Source of the DNA: Bacillus massiliigorillae
GTDB taxonomy: Bacteria > Bacillota > Bacilli > Bacillales > DSM-1321
Assembly (NCBI RefSeq): GCF_000380245.2
Contig: NZ_HG428741.1
Coordinates: 2,549,665 to 2,613,664, forward strand
DNA length: 64,000 nucleotides
Direction of reading: 5' to 3'
The position numbers and the translations under genes were made by a program. Positions 53,772 to 61,603 of this stretch are shown here, one piece after another. Positions within the stretch are counted from its first letter, which is position 1, and every line of letters begins with the position of its first letter. Under the pieces are notes generated by a model, which was not told the DNA's origin, searched no databases, and saw only the letters and a program-made list of their open reading frames with translations.

Positions 53772-54683
53772 TTAGTTTTCTCCGATAATTTTCACTTCTG
53801 TTTCAAGCTGAATACCAAACTTTTCATAAACCGTTTTTTGTACATGTTGAATTAATTCGATATAATCGCTTGCCGTTCCATGATCCACATTTACCATAAA
53901 ACCTGCATGCTTTGTTGAAACTTGCACTCCTCCAATTTGAACGCCTTGTAGATCACTATCTTGTATTAACTTACCCGCGAAATGACCTGGTGGACGCTTA
54001 AACACACTACCACATGAAGGATATTCAAGAGGTTGCTTAGATTCTCGTAAATATGTCAGCTCATCCATTTTCTCTTTTATACTTGTTGCATCTCCAGTTT
54101 CACATAGGAACGTTCCTTCGAGTACACAATAATTCTTCTTCGCAAACGCACTTGTGCGATACCCAAAATCGAATTCATCTTTTGATAACGTTCTTAAATT
54201 CCCTTCTTCGTCAAGAACGATGGCACTTTCTAAAACATCCTTTACTTCTCCACCATATGCTCCTGCATTCATGAATAATGCTCCACCAGCTGTACCAGGA
54301 ATTCCACAAGCAAATTCAAGACCCGTTAAATTGTGAGCTTGTGCTGTACGAGAAACATCAATAATTGTAGCGCCACTTTGAGCAATAATTCGATTCCCAT
54401 CTACTATTATTTGATTCAGTTTTGTCAGAATCATTACGATTCCTCTAATCCCACCATCTCTTATGATAAGATTTGAGCCATTACCTAGAATCGTAAGCGG
54501 AAGATCATTTTGTTTTGCATACTTATAAACAGCCTCTACTTCACTATAAGATGTTGGAAGTACTAATAAATCGGCATGACCACCCGTTTTTGTAAACGTA
54601 TATTTTTTTAAAGGTTCATTTTGAAATACATGTTCTTCATGCATTAATTTTTTTAAGTCATTATATATGTGTAATATATTCAC
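53772..54683 (-). CDS. murB: UDP-N-acetylenolpyruvoylglucosamine reductase
   Basis: FAD/NADPH enzyme producing UDP-MurNAc. FAD domain with LGNGSNLIIRDGGIRG and CGIPGTAGGALFMNAGAYGGE; catalytic Ser226 in YPSCGSVFKRP and a C-terminal Glu in LETEVKIIGE. By sequence it looks closer to the stand-alone MurB2 type of the B. cereus group than to the dcw-embedded copy. GTG start 54683 with AGAGGA upstream; 303 aa. It lies upstream of mraZ, whereas murB is usually between murG and divIB in Bacillus. Confidence 0.95.
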   Translation of the reverse strand: MNILHIYNDLKKLMHEEHVFQNEPLKKYTFTKTGGHADLLVLPTSYSEVEAVYKYAKQNDLPLTILGNGSNLIIRDGGIRGIVMILTKLNQIIVDGNRIIAQSGATIIDVSRTAQAHNLTGLEFACGIPGTAGGALFMNAGAYGGEVKDVLESAIVLDEEGNLRTLSKDEFDFGYRTSAFAKKNYCVLEGTFLCETGDATSIKEKMDELTYLRESKQPLEYPSCGSVFKRPPGHFAGKLIQDSDLQGVQIGGVQVSTKHAGFMVNVDHGTASDYIELIQHVQKTVYEKFGIQLETEVKIIGEN

Positions 54684-54850
54684 GTATCTTTTCCTCTTTT
54701 ATCTAAATTTCGTTTTACACCTACTCTATTGTAACAACTTCTCAATAGATGAGACAATTGCAATTGCATTATTCCCAAAAAGTTCAAAGAAAAAATAATA
54801 CAACTCGAAACAACAATATTACTCCATTATATATCATATGCTTTCATTAC

Positions 54851-54887
54851 AAAAAAAGAACAAGGACAAAAACGCCCTTGTTCCTTT
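54851..54887 (-). terminator. Terminator after bshC
   Basis: A 12-bp stem (54854-54865 with 54876-54887, one wobble) and TTTTTTTG tail on the minus strand, about 22 bases after the bshC stop. The gap 54684-54850 shows no other feature to me. Confidence 0.85.
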
Positions 54888-54908
54888 ATAAACCAAATAC
54901 AATATCAC

Positions 54909-56537
54909 TTACACAATAATAACTTTATGAAATGGATTAGCCTCTAATGGTAAAGCAAGCAATTCATCTACAAAACGTGGTCCATATTGATTTAAATAAT
55001 AATAAATATTTATTAATCTTTCTTGTGGACCTCCATTTGGTCTAAGCGCATTATTAATACTCGTAAACTTCTGTATCGTATGTTGATGCTTACTTTCCAA
55101 AGTCTGCTGCACTTTATCTTGAATAAATTCTAATTGACTTTGGATAATGTCTACATTTTTTTTCAGCAGTGGTTCAAGGCCCCTGTCTATATCTAGAGCA
55201 GCATGAGAAAATAATGTATGGTTTTGAATTAATTGTTGTTCCATTTTGTGATACACAGATGATACGTGATCATCTTCTATTGTTGATAAAAACCTTTGTT
55301 TCGCTTTTTCAGTACCTTGTACAAGCGCTTCATAAATGTCCATATCAACTTCTTGTAACGCTTTATTTATTTTTCTCTCAAGAATAGTAATATTCATTCT
55401 AGGAACGATTGGTGGTAATTTCATTTCCAAGTGTTCAAAAGCTTGCTTTAACTCGGCCCAATAAGCAATTTCACCAGGTCCTGAGATAAATGCTAATACA
55501 GGGAAAACATTTTCTTGCATCATCGGACGAGTAACAACGTTGTTACTCAACTTCTCTGGCTCGCATTTAGCGATTTCAAGCAATTCATCCTTCGTAAACG
55601 AAATAGAATGACTCTTTCCTGTGAAACAACCTTTTTCTTCATCATATTCTAATAAAACGCGCTCTTGATCGTTATAATAGAAAAGATTCGCGTTACGATC
55701 GTCCATCCCAATCGTAATAGAATATCCTTTATTTTTAATTAACTCTTGTTGTTTGCGTACTTCAGCATTAATTTCTCGATTTTGCATAATTAGTGTTTCA
55801 AAGAAAGAAGATTGAATCTTTCTGAAAGATTTATCACCAGAATCAATTAATAATAAGCCATGATTTTTGAATAATTCATTGATGATACAAGAGAAGAACG
55901 ATGTAAAGTTATCAAATTGATGACAATACTGTTGAAGCTTTCGGTAGAGCTCTTTCGTAAAGACTGTTTCTTCAAAACTTGAAAACACACCTTGTAGCCA
56001 TTGTTCCAACGATTCTTGATCAATAGGCACATCCGAAATCATTGCTTTCGTCTCCACAGCTGTACGATAAACCTTCTTATGGAAGCTACCTTCTTTTTCA
56101 ACGTATACATGATTTACTTCATCTAAATCATGATCTTCCCCGGCAATCCAAAACACAGGTATTACTGGCTTTTGCAACTGGTTTTCTTGCTCTTTGGCAA
56201 GTTTAATAATAGAAATCACTTTATGAATTGTATATAATGGCCCCGTCAACAAGCCAGCCTGTTGACCACCGATTACAACTACTGAATCCTCTTGTTTAAG
56301 TCTTTCAATATTCTCTCGCACTTCGGGAGAAATACCAAATTGCGTTAAGTATTTTTCTATAACAAGGGCTAAATCTTTTCTGTTAAAAGATTGCTCCATC
56401 AAATCATGATATCTTTGTTCATATACCTTTGCTTCTTTTAAATCATAATGAAAGTAATCATCCACACCCTCAAGATTTTTCACATAATCAGAAGCAAATT
56501 TATTGATAGATGGCAATACAATTTCTTTTATTTCCAT
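54909..56537 (-). CDS. bshC: Bacillithiol biosynthesis cysteine-adding enzyme
   Basis: Adds cysteine to glucosaminyl-malate in the last step of bacillithiol synthesis. It has an N-terminal Rossmann core with GGQQAGLLTGPLYTIHK and FWIAGEDHDLDEVNH, and a long C-terminal coiled coil (about 390-510), as in B. subtilis YllA/BshC. ATG 56537 with AAAGGAAG upstream gives 542 aa; the frame extends six codons upstream to a TTG. In many Bacillus genomes bshC directly precedes mraZ; here murB lies between them. Confidence 0.94.
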   Translation of the reverse strand: MEIKEIVLPSINKFASDYVKNLEGVDDYFHYDLKEAKVYEQRYHDLMEQSFNRKDLALVIEKYLTQFGISPEVRENIERLKQEDSVVVIGGQQAGLLTGPLYTIHKVISIIKLAKEQENQLQKPVIPVFWIAGEDHDLDEVNHVYVEKEGSFHKKVYRTAVETKAMISDVPIDQESLEQWLQGVFSSFEETVFTKELYRKLQQYCHQFDNFTSFFSCIINELFKNHGLLLIDSGDKSFRKIQSSFFETLIMQNREINAEVRKQQELIKNKGYSITIGMDDRNANLFYYNDQERVLLEYDEEKGCFTGKSHSISFTKDELLEIAKCEPEKLSNNVVTRPMMQENVFPVLAFISGPGEIAYWAELKQAFEHLEMKLPPIVPRMNITILERKINKALQEVDMDIYEALVQGTEKAKQRFLSTIEDDHVSSVYHKMEQQLIQNHTLFSHAALDIDRGLEPLLKKNVDIIQSQLEFIQDKVQQTLESKHQHTIQKFTSINNALRPNGGPQERLINIYYYLNQYGPRFVDELLALPLEANPFHKVIIV

Positions 56538-56643
56538 CACAGACTTCCTTTCCAAAACTTCATCATGTCTCTTTAAAGTATATCACCAGCAAGTATAATT
56601 ACAAAAAATTAGCCCACTTCATACGTTAAAAAACATGTATTTC

Positions 56644-57030
56644 TTATAGTAGATTAATAAGATTCGCAACAAGACCATAACCTACTAATAATACATAAGC
56701 TATGCTAAATAAAAACGAATTAATTCGCAAAACTCCCTTTAAAACGTTCACTATCACAATTTCTTCCTTTACCTTATGATGCACAATTACTACAAGCATT
56801 GCCGATAATAGGACGATCATTAAAATAGCCCATAGCAATGAAACTTGCCAAATTGAAAGGATAAAAAAGTGAACAGAACTAATTAAAAGGATGAAACTAC
56901 AATTCAATGCAACACTCATAGATTTCCGATGTTTTTTTGTTATTTGCTTTGTTACAACAAAAACAATTATATAACCTATAAACGGAAAAGTGACAAGGGT
57001 TGCTATAAAACCTGAGAACAAACCCTCCAT
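56644..57030 (-). CDS. DUF3397 family membrane protein
   Basis: A 128-aa membrane protein with four hydrophobic segments (about 5-27, 40-60, 63-83, 102-124) and a basic loop KQITKKHRKS after the first. It resembles DUF3397 proteins found next to bshC or panE in Bacilli; function unknown. AAAGGAGAG precedes the ATG, which abuts the panE stop, so it is co-transcribed with panE. Confidence 0.78.
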   Translation of the reverse strand: MEGLFSGFIATLVTFPFIGYIIVFVVTKQITKKHRKSMSVALNCSFILLISSVHFFILSIWQVSLLWAILMIVLLSAMLVVIVHHKVKEEIVIVNVLKGVLRINSFLFSIAYVLLVGYGLVANLINLL

Positions 57031-57921
57031 TTAGCTCTCCTTTCTTTCATACTCCTTTCCTTTTATCATGCAATAAAGATTATGTGTGATTGGTGCATGA
57101 GCCTGTTTTTCTTCAGCTAATTCAAGTATGTAACCTAATATAGAATCAATTTCAGTCGGACGCTTTTCTTCAATATCTCGTAACATTGAAGAACGATTTT
57201 TTGCTGTTTTTTCACAAACCGCTAGAACATGTTGCAACACTTTATCAGGATTCTTAAAAGCAAGAAGAGATGCAATTTCTTTAAAGTAGTTTATGAATAT
57301 AGTGTTATAATATGGATTCGTTAAAAGTGTTCCATTCGTCACCTCAAATATTGCTGTAAGAGGATTAATCATAGCATTCACGATTAATTTTCGAGTTAAC
57401 ATTTCTGTATAATCCACTTCAAACTGAAACGGAAAGTTCGGTAGCTCTTTTAACCAATGTATATTATCCAACTCACCAGAATAAGAGGCTATCTTAACTA
57501 TTCCCTCTCCACTATGTAATACAGCACTCGCATTCTTTTTTAAAGCCCCATGCTCCACCACACCAACATAAACCTCATTCGTTGCTGCAAGCGCTTCAAG
57601 ATACTTCAAATGCCCCATACCATTTTGCACAAATAATAATTTACTATGTAGATTAGTCAAATATGGAATGACTGCAGGCAAATGATATTGCTTAACCGCA
57701 ATAATTATTAAATCATGATTACGAATTGCTCCTTCATTTAATGGAGTAGCTTCAATAAGGAGTGTACTTTGTTTGCTATCTTTCTCTAAACAAAGACCAT
57801 TACTATTTATTTCTTCCGCTTGTTGCTCACTTCGCGTGTATACTGTCACAGTATGTTTTTGAGCGAAATATGCACTTAGTAATAAACCTATCGATCCTCC
57901 ACCAATTATTCCAATTCTCAT
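57031..57921 (-). CDS. panE: 2-dehydropantoate 2-reductase (YlbQ/PanE)
   Basis: NADPH-dependent reduction of ketopantoate to pantoate in pantothenate and CoA synthesis. It has an N-terminal Rossmann motif GIIGGGSIGLLLSA, a catalytic Lys in LTRKLIVNAMINPL, and the conserved Glu/Ser region RPTEIDSILGYI. The length (296 aa) is typical. It could be one of several ketopantoate-reductase-like paralogues; position next to ylbP supports YlbQ. Confidence 0.9.
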   Translation of the reverse strand: MRIGIIGGGSIGLLLSAYFAQKHTVTVYTRSEQQAEEINSNGLCLEKDSKQSTLLIEATPLNEGAIRNHDLIIIAVKQYHLPAVIPYLTNLHSKLLFVQNGMGHLKYLEALAATNEVYVGVVEHGALKKNASAVLHSGEGIVKIASYSGELDNIHWLKELPNFPFQFEVDYTEMLTRKLIVNAMINPLTAIFEVTNGTLLTNPYYNTIFINYFKEIASLLAFKNPDKVLQHVLAVCEKTAKNRSSMLRDIEEKRPTEIDSILGYILELAEEKQAHAPITHNLYCMIKGKEYERKES

Positions 57922-58020
57922 TATGATCCCTCATTTTTATAATGTAACGTTATTTTAGCAAAAATGTGATTATTGTGGAATAAAGCAATTAAAAAGAAAC
58001 ATAAAAAGTTAGAGAACTAA

Positions 58021-58107
58021 TTGAATAAAGTATTCAATAGAAGTATTTTCACTAAATGTAGTATATAATAAATATTAGGTAATTTACTAAATATGCTGTA
58101 TATTACC
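58021..58107. repeat. Inverted repeats in the panE/ylbP divergent region
   Basis: TTGAATA-aag-TATTCAA (58021-58037) is a perfect 7-3-7 palindrome. GGTAATTTA (58078-58086) pairs with TATATTACC (58099-58107) at 8 of 9 positions. Both lie upstream of ylbP and could be operators, but the region is AT-rich and chance is possible. Confidence 0.4.
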
Positions 58108-58184
58108 AAAGTTATAATTATATATACAAACATACGAGTTAGGGGCAGAATGTAAAACGAAAGCAAAACAAGGGGGATAAATGA

Positions 58185-58643
58185 ATGAAGTGTAAAATTG
58201 AACGTCTATTAGTCAATTATAAAACACTTGAGGAATTTAAAAAATTTAAAGAGTATGGTATACAAGAGTTATCGATGCTTGAAGATTTAGAAACGAACAT
58301 CATCGAGAACGATAGTGAATCACCTTTTTACGGCATTTACTACGGGGATAAATTAATCGCAAGAATGTCACTCTATAAAAGAAGCGCTAAATTCGACCAA
58401 TATTTCACACCACCTCAAGAATATTTAGAGCTATGGAAATTAGAAGTTCTTGTTCCATACCAATTCAAAGGCTACGGAAGAGCACTTGTTGAATTCGCAA
58501 AGAGCTTTAACCTACCAATCAAAACAAATCCAAGAGTTCGATCTCATGAATTTTGGAAGAAAATGAATTTTGAAAGCGTTTCCTATGATATGGAACGTGA
58601 TTTAGGTCAAAATCCAGTCATCTGGAAACCTGCTACAAAATAA
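58185..58643 (+). CDS. ylbP: N-acetyltransferase YlbP
   Basis: GNAT-family protein almost invariant in Bacillus; substrate unknown. The 152-aa product shows LVNYKTLEEFKKFKEYGIQE, FYGIYYGDKLIARMSLY and the CoA motif LEVLVPYQFKGYGRALVEFA. The ribosome site AGGGGG lies 8 bases before the ATG. It is divergent from panE and convergent with rsfA, and ends at a bidirectional-looking terminator. Confidence 0.93.
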   Translation: MKCKIERLLVNYKTLEEFKKFKEYGIQELSMLEDLETNIIENDSESPFYGIYYGDKLIARMSLYKRSAKFDQYFTPPQEYLELWKLEVLVPYQFKGYGRALVEFAKSFNLPIKTNPRVRSHEFWKKMNFESVSYDMERDLGQNPVIWKPATK

Positions 58644-58660
58644 CATATTAATAACCACTT

Positions 58661-58710
58661 AAAAGAGGTGATTCTCTAAGTAAAAACTTAGAACCACCTC
58701 TTTTTTATTC
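58661..58710 (+). terminator. Terminator between ylbP and rsfA
   Basis: Stacked hairpin: an outer AGAGGTG/CACCTCT-type stem and inner CTAAGT/ACTTAG pairing (58663-58703), then TTTTTTATTC on the plus strand. It lies between convergent genes, and the A-rich left side may let it act on rsfA transcripts too. Confidence 0.82.
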
Positions 58711-58739
58711 AATCATTCAAAGGATAAAAGAAATGACTC

Positions 58740-59345
58740 TTACTTCTTCACCCTTTCTAAATTCCCGTTTTTGTCCATTTGAAATTTCACTTTTTGGTTT
58801 TTCCTTCCATCTTCTGATACTACCATTTTCCTAGCTTTATCCATAATTTCAATAAGAGCCCGATAATCATCCTCAACAATATGAAGACGATCCTCTAAAT
58901 CTCTCACTTCTTTCTTTAATTCTTCGTTTTCCTGACAAAGGAAATCTATTTCATGTTTCAATTTTTCTTCCTCAATTCCTTTACTAGTCGAGTTTCTTTG
59001 TAAAGAAATAAGGAAAGCAATAACATCCTCTAAACTTAAAATTGCCACACTTTCGCTCATCTCATGATCTACAGTTTCGTTTTCAAATACATCCTCTTTT
59101 TCATTCAAGCGAAATTTTTTATTTTCTTTTCTTTGCTTTTTAGCTAGTTCAATACCCGAATTATATTGCTTTCTAACATATGAATTCCATCTGAATCCAC
59201 ACGCTGCTGATGTTCGAGATAACCTCTTCCCAACCTCTTCAAACGCATTCAACTGCGTACTACCTTCTCTTATATGACGCAAAACAAGCTCTGCTAGAAT
59301 TAAATCTTCATCTTGTGTCCAAGCATCTTGTCTAGATACAGACAT
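58740..59345 (-). CDS. rsfA: Prespore-specific transcriptional regulator RsfA (YlbO)
   Basis: Sigma-F-dependent regulator that fine-tunes forespore genes. The N-terminal Myb/SANT-like domain (SRQDAWTQDEDLILAELVLR, then RLSRTSAACGFRWNSYVR) is followed by a coiled coil (about 115-175). I use ATG 59345 with GAGGAGGG upstream (201 aa); the frame extends to 59387. I could not find a convincing sigma-F promoter. Convergent with ylbP. Confidence 0.92.
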   Translation of the reverse strand: MSVSRQDAWTQDEDLILAELVLRHIREGSTQLNAFEEVGKRLSRTSAACGFRWNSYVRKQYNSGIELAKKQRKENKKFRLNEKEDVFENETVDHEMSESVAILSLEDVIAFLISLQRNSTSKGIEEEKLKHEIDFLCQENEELKKEVRDLEDRLHIVEDDYRALIEIMDKARKMVVSEDGRKNQKVKFQMDKNGNLERVKK

Positions 59346-59440
59346 CTTTCCACCCTCCTCGCAAGGTTTTACTACATATTTATGCACTTGCTAGAAAAGA
59401 TAGAAACAATTATGAATTATTTTAACAATCTATATAAATA

Positions 59441-60202
59441 CTACTTTCGACGATTTCTAAATTGCGCTACAGCCTCATGGTGCTCATCACTTTCCCAAAG
59501 CTTGGCACAAAGCCTAATTTCTTCTTCCATACGCTTCTTTAAATCTGTCATATTCCATTTTCGTACAAGCATTTGCTTATAGGCTTGCAATACACCACTC
59601 TGTTTTTCTTTAAACGTTTGTAAAATCGCATTTAACTCACTATCTTCTTTTATGATTTCCGAAATATACCCAGCGTCTTTCGCTTCAGTCGCAGGCAAAA
59701 TAGATGCCGACCATAATAGTTGAAAGCCTTGTGCCGGTGAAATTCTTTCCATAAGCAGAGTGCCACCGCCCCACCCCGTGGTTATGCCTTGATTTCCTTG
59801 CACAAAACCCATTTTCGCTCTTTCATGAGCTATTCGAATATCACAGGCTGCCGCAATCTCACAACCCCCTCCAATAGCTATACCATTCACATAGGCAATT
59901 GTCGGCTTAGGAAATGTTGCAAGCTTATACAGCACATCCCCCATTTGTGATAGCATACTATACGCCTCTACTTCTGTTTTTAAGGCATGGAACTCACTTA
60001 AATCTCCTCCTGAACAAAACGCCTTCTCTCCCGCACCTCTAATGACAATCATTTTCACATCGTCATTTGTTCGCATCTGTTCAAGTGCTTGATTAAACTC
60101 ATTGATAAGGCCAAAATTAATAGCATTATATTTCTCAATTCGATTAATCGTTAACGTACAAACCCCTTCGTTTATTTCTCTCTGCAGAAGCTGTTCACTC
60201 AT
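59441..60202 (-). CDS. Enoyl-CoA hydratase/isomerase family protein
   Basis: Crotonase-fold enzyme of 253 aa. The oxyanion-hole segments are visible: KAFCSGGDLSEF and GIAIGGGCEIAAACDIRIA. One canonical catalytic Glu region reads GNQGITTGWGGG, where hydratases usually have a Glu, so this may be an isomerase, hydrolase or other crotonase reaction rather than a beta-oxidation hydratase. AAAGGGG precedes the ATG. Its neighbours (rsfA, rpmF) give no pathway clue. Confidence 0.85.
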   Translation of the reverse strand: MSEQLLQREINEGVCTLTINRIEKYNAINFGLINEFNQALEQMRTNDDVKMIVIRGAGEKAFCSGGDLSEFHALKTEVEAYSMLSQMGDVLYKLATFPKPTIAYVNGIAIGGGCEIAAACDIRIAHERAKMGFVQGNQGITTGWGGGTLLMERISPAQGFQLLWSASILPATEAKDAGYISEIIKEDSELNAILQTFKEKQSGVLQAYKQMLVRKWNMTDLKKRMEEEIRLCAKLWESDEHHEAVAQFRNRRK

Positions 60203-60474
60203 GTCTTAATTCCCCTTTTCCTGTACTATAATACAAACTCTTTTTTATTATACAAAATATTGAAATAATTTAACTAGTAATAAGAAAAACCGGTACCGAT
60301 CATTTTTGATTGATGTTTACACTGCCTGGTTTACTCCCAACCAAAAAAGAGCTATGCACCAAAAATAAGACGAGCTGTTCTTGGAAGCCCACCTTTGGTT
60401 TTCAAAATAGTTTGGCTTATTTCCAAACATGGTAGGTGTAAGGTTGGACAGAGAAAAAACGGCACTATTGTTAA
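60203..60474. other. Unassigned intergenic stretch between the crotonase gene and rpmF
   Basis: I find no credible gene. It has a perfect GTTTGG/CCAAAC hairpin (about 60410-60428), distant GGTTGG/CCAACC pairing, and several T or A runs. It could hold the crotonase promoter (TATTAT-like sequences near 60230-60255) and perhaps a decayed repeat or small RNA, but nothing is conclusive. Confidence 0.3.
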
Positions 60475-60515
60475 TCAAAAAAAGGTCGTAATGAAAAAAT
60501 TCATTACGACCTTTT
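60475..60515 (-). terminator. Terminator after rpmF
   Basis: A perfect 16-bp stem (60480-60495 with 60500-60515), AAAA loop and T-rich tail TTTGATTAAC on the minus strand, 12 bases after the rpmF stop. Confidence 0.92.
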
Positions 60516-60527
60516 ATTTGAAAGCAA

Positions 60528-60701
60528 TTATTTGCTTACAACTTCTTTACCTTTGTATGTTCCACATTCCTTACATACGCGGTGAGCAAGTTTCATTTCA
60601 CCACAGTTTGGGCAACTTACCATACCAGGTACCTCAAGTTTAAAATGAGTGCGGCGTTTTCTTTTTACAGTTTTAGACGTTCTTCTAAATGGTACAGCCA
60701 T
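60528..60701 (-). CDS. rpmF: 50S ribosomal protein L32
   Basis: Zinc-ribbon ribosomal protein: 57 aa, MAVPFRRTSKTVKRKRRTHF start and cysteine pairs CPNC and CKEC. The ATG at 60701 follows GGAGGTGGG; a GTG three codons upstream is in frame but lies in the ribosome site. Co-transcribed with ylbN, the usual partner of rpmF. Confidence 0.97.
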   Translation of the reverse strand: MAVPFRRTSKTVKRKRRTHFKLEVPGMVSCPNCGEMKLAHRVCKECGTYKGKEVVSK

Positions 60702-60774
60702 TATTCCCACCTCCTTAAAAAAATGGTTTAAGAAGAAGGACCGGATAAATCCCGAATCTTCTTGTTACATATTA

Positions 60775-61293
60775 TTATTTGTTGTCGTTATCGAAGAATT
60801 TTGCGAGACCCGCTAAGCGTGGATCAACTTTCTTCTCCTGCGCTTCTTCAGTAACCACAGACCAATCATTACCTGATTGAGGAGCAGCACCTTCTGGATG
60901 AGCATCTTCGCAAAATACTTGCATCGGTACTTCTAACAATAAGTTCTCTCTTATAACAGGTGTTAAATCAATGACATCTCCTTTAACAACGGTATAAAAC
61001 TCGTTATCTAAGTCAGTTAAATCATCATTCAACAAAAAGGTTTCTGTAGTCTCAATATCGATTGGATGTTTCACGTCTACAAATGTTCTTGCACAAGGCA
61101 AGGTTAACACTCCTGTTAAATGGATATGAAATGTAATATTCGTTGCATTTATATCCGCTCTACCAGTAACATGAATTGGGGAAACATCGCGTATTTGCTT
61201 ATCTGCTTCCTTAATATCTGAAACATCAATACTTTCATCGAGCACAAGCCCTTTAGCCCGATACTTCTGAAGTTGAGTTATTGTCCATTTCAT
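60775..61293 (-). CDS. ylbN: YceD/DUF177 family protein YlbN
   Basis: A 172-aa protein of the YceD family, always linked to rpmF and in plants needed for 23S rRNA accumulation; the bacterial role is probably in 50S assembly. It shows LPCARTFVDVKHPI, the DLTPVIRENLLLEVPMQVFC helix-strand and the C-terminal DPRLAGLAKFF. GAGGTGA precedes the ATG and a perfect sigma-A promoter lies at 61321-61349. Confidence 0.92.
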   Translation of the reverse strand: MKWTITQLQKYRAKGLVLDESIDVSDIKEADKQIRDVSPIHVTGRADINATNITFHIHLTGVLTLPCARTFVDVKHPIDIETTETFLLNDDLTDLDNEFYTVVKGDVIDLTPVIRENLLLEVPMQVFCEDAHPEGAAPQSGNDWSVVTEEAQEKKVDPRLAGLAKFFDNDNK

Positions 61294-61320
61294 TCAAATC
61301 ACCTCAAGGCAACAAAGGTA

Positions 61321-61349
61321 ATTATAGCTTTCATTTTATTGATTGTCAA
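61321..61349 (-). promoter_or_regulatory. Consensus sigma-A promoter of ylbN-rpmF
   Basis: TTGACA (61349-61344), 17-base spacer, TATAAT (61326-61321): both hexamers perfect, minus strand. Suits a highly expressed ribosomal protein operon. Confidence 0.93.
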
Positions 61350-61389
61350 TATAATTTCTTTACAGCCTTTTTCCTTCATTTTTGTCTAT

Positions 61390-61405
61390 TATGTACGAGT
61401 ACATA
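61390..61405. repeat. Short perfect palindrome in the ylbN/tmcAL divergent region
   Basis: TATGTAC-GA-GTACATA, 7-2-7, about 40 bases upstream of the ylbN -35. A possible operator; nothing else in 61350-61542 is recognisable to me. Confidence 0.4.
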
Positions 61406-61542
61406 CTTTTTAATCTCTAGTATTGTAGCACTATTTATATAGTAAACGCAAAACGATTAAAAATATAAAGAGTAACTATATTTTAAAAGCATTTTCTTAC
61501 TATGTATTGTTCTAAAATAGATATATGCCTTATTCATTGAGT

Positions 61543-61571
61543 TTGTTCTTATAATTGGTATCCTCTATAAT
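61543..61571 (+). promoter_or_regulatory. Sigma-A promoter of tmcAL
   Basis: TTGTTC (61543-61548), 17-base spacer, TATAAT (61566-61571). The start would be near 61578, about 15 bases before the GGAGG ribosome site. Confidence 0.7.
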
Positions 61572-61603
61572 GTAAGAAAGAATTTCTCATATGGAGGTTA
61601 TGT

